DNA from: Phaeodactylibacter sp964397205 | Lineage (GTDB): Bacteria > Bacteroidota > Bacteroidia > Chitinophagales > Saprospiraceae | NCBI GenBank assembly: GCA_964397205.1 | Contig: CAYNIT010000163.1 | Coordinates: 1-10,565 of the forward strand | DNA length: 10,565 nt | Reading direction: 5' to 3' | Shown here: positions 6,686 through 10,565 of the stretch, in pieces | How the letters are laid out: each line of letters starts with the position of its first letter | Position numbering within the stretch: position 1 is the first letter of the stretch | Translations under genes and position numbers: made by a program | Notes under the pieces: generated by a model | What the model was told of the DNA's origin: nothing | What the model saw: the letters and a program-made list of their open reading frames with translations, nothing else | Databases searched by the model: none

Positions 6686-7027
6686 CTATTAGTAGCTTCT
6701 TGGCCGAATTGTGGCAACGAATTGCAGCTTGCAACGTTACTACTTTGTAATGCTTTGCAAAAAGGCTGCTCGCCCCAAAGATTCTGGAAAGGCTCCGGCA
6801 ATTAGGGGCCCCAACCGGTGAACTCTTTGCGCATATTGCCATTCTCACTCGGTAACTGAATACTTCTCCCTTTTGATGAGAAGGACTTCCAAGGGCGCGC
6901 TTGGTTGCCACCCTGCTACCTGCGGTAAATGGGTGAATGAACCACGCCCTCGTATACTCGCCCGGCTGGAAGCAGCTTTTGCTTGCTGTGCTGAGGGCGG
7001 GAATAGTTGAAAAAAGCGGTTTGATTG
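6686..7027. other. 342-base gap before ftsH with several inverted repeats, no gene seen
   Basis: I find no convincing gene here. A minus-strand ORF crossing this stretch continues antisense through rsfS and has no recognisable protein features. Several inverted repeats are present: TTGCA/TGCAA close to the rsfS end, GGCAAT (6797-6802) with ATTGCC (6835-6840) enclosing the palindrome GGGGCCCC (6805-6812), and CGCCCTC (6945-6951) with GAGGGCG (6993-6999), which ends 28 bases before the ftsH start. The last would fold the immediate 5' leader of ftsH. The gap probably holds the ftsH promoter and leader, but I cannot identify the promoter with confidence. Confidence 0.5.
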
Positions 7028-9046
7028 ATGGAAAACAACAAAAATAAAGACGAGAATAAGCCGAATGGGCCCAAATTCAATTCCTATTGGATCTACGGCA
7101 TCATCGCGCTTTTCTTACTTGGCATCAACTTCTACAGTGCCTCCATGGGTTCTCAGGAACAGGTGGGGCGCAAAAAACTCGGTGAGATGATCGTCGAGCA
7201 GGATGTCGAAAAACTGGTGGTGGTCAACAGCAAACGAGCCTTGATCTATATCAAAGACCGGGCTTTGAAAGAGAAGACAGAGTTCTACAAGGATGCGGAA
7301 CGCCGAAGCACGCTGAGCGGAGAGACCCATCAGTACTGGCGGGAAATTGGCTCCGTAGAGTCATTCGAAGATTGGCTGGTGGAAATCCAGAAAGAAGCGG
7401 GCATCCCTAGAGATGAACGCATCAACCCGACCTATGATACACGGCAAAACTGGATTACGCCACTGCTGGGGTGGGTACTGCCCATCGTTATTGTGGTGGC
7501 CATCTGGATATTCATCATGCGCCGCGTCAGCGGTGGTGCTGGCGGGCCGGGTGCCCAAATCTTCAATATTGGTAAGTCCAAGGCCACCCTGTTCGATCAG
7601 AACAGCAAGGTCAATATCACTTTCCAGGATGTAGCCGGCTTGGACGAAGCCAAGGAAGAGGTCATGGAGGTGGTGGACTTTCTGAAAAACCCTAAAAAGT
7701 ACACCGCCCTCGGGGGTAAAATACCTAAGGGCGTACTGCTGGTTGGCCCTCCGGGTACTGGCAAAACCCTACTGGCAAAAGCAGTAGCTGGAGAAGCTGG
7801 CGTGCCTTTCTTCTCTATCTCTGGCTCCGACTTCGTGGAGATGTTTGTGGGGGTCGGCGCTTCCCGGGTACGAGACTTATTCAAACAAGCCCGCGAAAAA
7901 GCGCCCTGTATTGTCTTCATCGACGAGATCGATGCCATCGGCCGCGCCCGCGGCAAAGGCAATTTCCAGGGCGGCAACGACGAGCGCGAGAATACGCTCA
8001 ATCAGCTGCTCGTAGAGATGGATGGTTTCAGCACAGACAAGGGGGTCATCTTGATGGCAGCGACCAACCGCCCGGATGTGCTGGACAACGCCCTGCTGCG
8101 CCCCGGCCGCTTCGACCGTCAAATTGGCATCGACCGCCCTGACCTGAAAGGCCGCAAGGCGATCTTCAGCGTGCACCTGCAGAACATCAAAACCTCTGAA
8201 GGGGTCAGCGAAGAAGAGCTGGCAGAGATGACGCCGGGCTTTGCGGGCGCAGACATCTCCAATATCTGCAATGAAGCCGCGCTAGTAGCCGCCCGCCGCA
8301 ACAAGCAGGCGGTAGATATGGATGATTTCAACTTCGCACTGGACCGCGTTATCGGTGGCCTGGAGAAAAAGAACAAGCTCATATCCCCAGAGGAAAAGAA
8401 AATCATCGCTTATCACGAAGCTGGGCACGCTATATGCGGCTGGTACCTGCCGCACGCCTCGCCGCTGGTGAAAGTGACGATCGTCCCCCGGGGCATCGGT
8501 ACCCTTGGTTACGCCCAGTATCTGCCAAAGGAGGAATACATCACCCGTACAGAACAACTGCTCGACCGAATGTGCATGACCTTCGGCGGACGGGCTGCTG
8601 AATCCCTCGTATTTGATAAAATATCGACTGGCGCCCAGAATGACTTGGACCAGGTGACCAAGATGGCCTACAGCATGATCACTGTATTTGGCATGAACGA
8701 TAAGGTAGGGCAGGTCTCCTTCCACGGCATGTCTCAGGACCAGTTCCAGCGCCCTTATTCCGACGATACGGCTACGCTGATCGACGATGAGGTGCGCCGG
8801 CTGGTGGAGTCACAGTATATCCGTGCCAAAGAGCTGCTCACCGAGCGGCGCGAAGAGCTGGAAATTCTGGCCAACCAATTGCTGGAAAAAGAAGTCTTGC
8901 TGAAGTCAGATGTAGAGCGCCTCATTGGGCCCCGCCCGGACAGCGCTGCTGAAGCATCCAGCCAGTCGCCGGAAGCTAGCCAGAATGAGAACGGATTGCA
9001 CGAAAACGAAGGGCAGGAGCAGCCCGAAACGCCCAAAGAAGCTTAG
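7028..9046 (+). CDS. ftsH: ATP-dependent zinc metalloprotease FtsH
   Basis: A 672-residue membrane-anchored AAA+ protease that works as a hexamer, pulling membrane and short-lived regulatory proteins out and degrading them. In order: a first membrane helix at about 20-38, a periplasmic segment at about 40-140, a second helix at about 145-164, then the cytoplasmic ATPase. Walker A is GPPGTGKT at 240-247, the pore loop MFVGVG at 272-277, Walker B IVFIDE at 295-300, and the second region of homology ends in RPGRFDRQ with the arginine fingers (R361 and R364 region). The zinc site is HEAGH at 463-467, with a likely third ligand D539 in AQNDLDQ. All catalytic residues are intact. The last 35 or so residues are a low-complexity Glu/Ser/Asn/Gln tail. 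The start is ATG 7028, one codon inside a TTG-initiated ORF. A strong hairpin follows the stop. Confidence 0.98.
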   Translation: MENNKNKDENKPNGPKFNSYWIYGIIALFLLGINFYSASMGSQEQVGRKKLGEMIVEQDVEKLVVVNSKRALIYIKDRALKEKTEFYKDAERRSTLSGETHQYWREIGSVESFEDWLVEIQKEAGIPRDERINPTYDTRQNWITPLLGWVLPIVIVVAIWIFIMRRVSGGAGGPGAQIFNIGKSKATLFDQNSKVNITFQDVAGLDEAKEEVMEVVDFLKNPKKYTALGGKIPKGVLLVGPPGTGKTLLAKAVAGEAGVPFFSISGSDFVEMFVGVGASRVRDLFKQAREKAPCIVFIDEIDAIGRARGKGNFQGGNDERENTLNQLLVEMDGFSTDKGVILMAATNRPDVLDNALLRPGRFDRQIGIDRPDLKGRKAIFSVHLQNIKTSEGVSEEELAEMTPGFAGADISNICNEAALVAARRNKQAVDMDDFNFALDRVIGGLEKKNKLISPEEKKIIAYHEAGHAICGWYLPHASPLVKVTIVPRGIGTLGYAQYLPKEEYITRTEQLLDRMCMTFGGRAAESLVFDKISTGAQNDLDQVTKMAYSMITVFGMNDKVGQVSFHGMSQDQFQRPYSDDTATLIDDEVRRLVESQYIRAKELLTERREELEILANQLLEKEVLLKSDVERLIGPRPDSAAEASSQSPEASQNENGLHENEGQEQPETPKEA

Positions 9047-9079
9047 GGAAAGGGCAAAATTCATTGTTAGGTGTACGAT

Positions 9080-9116
9080 AAGCGGGGGCGGATTCCTGGA
9101 GATTCCGCCCCCGCTT
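9080..9116. terminator. Perfect 13-bp GC-rich hairpin between convergent genes
   Basis: AAGCGGGGGCGGA (9080-9092) is an exact inverted copy of 9104-9116, with an 11-base loop. It lies 33 bases after the ftsH stop and 12 bases before the stop codon of the convergent SRPBCC gene, where a bidirectional terminator would be expected. Neither strand has a T-tract after the stem, so it is not a classic Rho-independent terminator. It may end transcription by itself, protect mRNA 3' ends, or block convergent polymerases. Confidence 0.75.
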
Positions 9117-9128
9117 GCGTTCTGAGGG

Positions 9129-9569
9129 TTATGCTTGTTCCAGCGCTTGCTTCAGCCGCTTGAGGTCGGCTTCCTGCTGTTTGCGCATAGGCCCTTTGAC
9201 CAAAAATCCAAAGATGTTGAACAAAGCCGGGCGTAGCTTGACTTCGGTTTCTAGTACCAAGCGGGTTTGCCCGTCGCCCTGATCGAGAAAGCGGAAGTCC
9301 TGTTCACTGAGCATATTGCGGTGGGAAAGCAGGCAGCGGAACCGTTCGTGGGGGCGCACTTCCAGCACCTCTTCTCTTATTTCGGTTTTGTGCTTCCCAT
9401 CTTTGAACACTTGGGTGGCAACACTGCCTGTTTTGCGTTTGCCGCCGGACTGTGGCTGGTAACGCTCAAAGCCTTGCATCCAGTGCTTCATATTCTGCGG
9501 GTGCAGAACTACAAAGCGGTATACCTCATCCACCGGGCGCTCTATTTGTAAGCTGCTTTGTATACGCAT
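9129..9569 (-). CDS. SRPBCC-fold (START/polyketide-cyclase-like) protein
   Basis: A 146-residue protein with the layout of the SRPBCC superfamily, a helix-grip fold that encloses a hydrophobic ligand pocket. The opening strand and helix (MRIQSSLQIERPVDEVYRFV) carry the typical IxRPxxxVYxFV pattern. An HPQNMKHW segment follows at 23-30, the usual site where these proteins read P-N-x-x-x-W. Alternating strands cover about 45-112 (VATQVFKDGKHKTEIREEVLEV, FRFLDQGDGQTRLVLETEVKL). A long C-terminal helix runs from about 127 to 146. There is no signal peptide, so it is cytoplasmic. The ligand is unknown and cannot be inferred. Its ATG follows the stop of the upstream barrel gene after a single base (TGATATG), so the two are probably translationally coupled. 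Confidence 0.85.
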   Translation of the reverse strand: MRIQSSLQIERPVDEVYRFVVLHPQNMKHWMQGFERYQPQSGGKRKTGSVATQVFKDGKHKTEIREEVLEVRPHERFRCLLSHRNMLSEQDFRFLDQGDGQTRLVLETEVKLRPALFNIFGFLVKGPMRKQQEADLKRLKQALEQA

Positions 9570-9570
9570 A

Positions 9571-10452
9571 TCAAAAACTAAAGCCTACAGAAATCTGCAG
9601 GTTGCTATTGCGGTCGTCGTCGTCCCGCTTTACATAAGCATTGTCGGCATCGACCTCCTGCCGGGAAATGTCTTGGCTCTGCTCTGTAATATCGCTCAGG
9701 CTGTAGTTGAAACGAGCGCCCAGGAAAAGCCCTTGGTTGAGGTAGTAGGCAACGCCGCCTACGAAACCAAGGTCAAGCGTATTGAATAGGTTTTCCTCAT
9801 CGTCCAGAAATTGGTAGCGGGCATTGAGCTGCTCGGGTATGGCGACATCCTGGTTGCTGATTTCCCGGAGCTCCGAGTTGTCGAGGTCCACTTCACGCTC
9901 TTTGTCCTTCTGGTAGTTGAAATCAAGAGCAACCTGAAAAGGTGCGATGTCTTCTCCATTTGCACTTGTGCCCTGAAAGCCCGTCTCGCCGCTAGCTTTG
10001 GAAGACACCAGGAAGCCGGCACTTAGGCCAGCGGAGAGCTCAAATTTTCCAAGTTTGGCTACCCCCATCACTGGAATGTCGATGTAAGCGTTGGTAACTT
10101 CCAGGGTAGTCACCCGCTCTCCGGTAGCCAATACAGGGGCGCTGCCGTCCACCGGGCGGAGCAGCCAGTAGGAGTCGCCATCGTAGTCGATGATGCCGCC
10201 CTTCTGAGAGTAAAGCAGTTCAGCTCTCAGGCGGAAGATATCGGTGAACTTCACATTGGCAATGGCGCCGACGTGGAAATTGGTGGAATTGCCAAATTCT
10301 TCGAACTCCGAGCCGTCTGGAGCCGTCTCCAGCTCGCCATTGAAAGTGACAAAGTTCAGGCCGGCCCGAAAGCCCCCGGAAAATTCCTGAGCCTGCGCCG
10401 TTGTCAGGCTGAAAAGCGGCAATAAGAGAAATAAGATAGGATATCGCTGCAT
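9571..10452 (-). CDS. Outer-membrane beta-barrel protein, PorT-like family
   Basis: A 293-residue predicted outer-membrane protein. Residues 1-21 are a signal peptide (FLLLPLFSLTTAQA, cleavage before QE). The mature chain opens with GFRAGLNFVTF, typical of the Bacteroidota outer-membrane barrel domain (PF13568 type). It continues with alternating amphipathic strands: HVGAIANVKFTDIFRLRAELLYSQKGG, TNAYIDIPVMGVAKLGKFELSAGLSAGFLV, LDLGFVGGVAYYLN, GLFLGARFNYSLSDI. It ends in LQISVGFSF, with the terminal Phe expected of a barrel last strand. Residues about 180-222 form a highly charged insertion (EREVDLDNSELREI ...) that is probably an extracellular loop. A second acidic stretch, KRDDDDRN, precedes the final strand. 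Function is unknown: these small barrels are often annotated PorT-like without any tie to secretion. It is the first gene of a pair with the SRPBCC gene. Confidence 0.88.
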   Translation of the reverse strand: MQRYPILFLLLPLFSLTTAQAQEFSGGFRAGLNFVTFNGELETAPDGSEFEEFGNSTNFHVGAIANVKFTDIFRLRAELLYSQKGGIIDYDGDSYWLLRPVDGSAPVLATGERVTTLEVTNAYIDIPVMGVAKLGKFELSAGLSAGFLVSSKASGETGFQGTSANGEDIAPFQVALDFNYQKDKEREVDLDNSELREISNQDVAIPEQLNARYQFLDDEENLFNTLDLGFVGGVAYYLNQGLFLGARFNYSLSDITEQSQDISRQEVDADNAYVKRDDDDRNSNLQISVGFSF

Positions 10453-10468
10453 TTTTCGATGGTTTTGT

Positions 10469-10484
10469 CAGAGCTTCCGCTCCG
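10469..10484 (-). other. Small GNRA-capped hairpin in the barrel gene leader
   Basis: Read on the minus strand, CGGAGC and GCTCTG pair as six base pairs (one G-U) around GGAA, a GNRA-type tetraloop. It lies 16 bases upstream of the barrel's ATG at 10452, near the ribosome-binding region. The 113 bases from 10453 to the window end otherwise show no recognisable promoter or gene. Confidence 0.3.
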
Positions 10485-10565
10485 TTGAGTCAAGGTTTTC
10501 TGATTGTACGCCTAAGGGGTCGCGCAACAATAACTTACCGATTTAGACTCGTTTTTTTGCACGCT

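Noticed and set aside
6477..6911. 144-residue minus-strand ORF over the rsfS end and the gap before ftsH
   Set aside because: Half of it is antisense to rsfS and the rest has no recognisable domain or typical composition.

Overview
The window reads as the end of an assembled contig from a GC-rich member of the Bacteroidota. Support comes from the gene order birA / rsfS / ftsH, a PorT-type outer-membrane barrel, a TPR-PD40-SPOR envelope protein of a kind common in that phylum, and the lack of strong Shine-Dalgarno sequences. A Saprospiria-like origin would fit but is only a guess. Almost everything here is housekeeping or envelope biology. I see no phage, IS element, CRISPR array, tRNA or rRNA, and no convincing undescribed defence or mobile system.

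Layout. Bases 1-47 are not genomic: they match an Illumina TruSeq index adapter left on the contig end. Directly after it comes the last third of apaG (+, 48-230). A four-gene minus-strand run follows, in transcription order birA (6146-5379), cinA (5341-4070), a lipoyl-dependent 2-oxoacid dehydrogenase E2 gene (3961-2600), and a secreted 717-residue TPR / PD40 / degenerate OmpA / SPOR protein (2398-245). birA is divergent from rsfS (6299-6685, +). After a 342-base gap comes ftsH (7028-9046, +). A perfect 13-bp hairpin separates ftsH from a convergent minus-strand pair: an outer-membrane barrel (10452-9571) and an SRPBCC protein (9569-9129) that starts one base after the barrel's stop codon.

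How they work together. BirA attaches biotin to carboxylases. The E2 protein is the lipoylated core of a 2-oxoacid dehydrogenase whose E1 and E3 partners are not in the window. CinA is a two-domain nucleotide clean-up enzyme. RsfS silences idle ribosomes and FtsH degrades membrane and regulatory proteins, a quality-control pair found side by side in this phylum. The TPR-PD40-SPOR protein and the barrel belong to the periplasm and outer membrane.

The main points for a second look are the adapter and the false in-frame ORF it creates, the envelope protein whose OmpA-like region seems to have lost its peptidoglycan-binding residues while it carries a SPOR domain, the competing hairpins between cinA and the E2 gene, the one-base coupling of the barrel and SRPBCC genes, and the unexplained inverted repeats before ftsH. 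Several start codons were moved downstream from the longest possible ORF, as explained in the entries.
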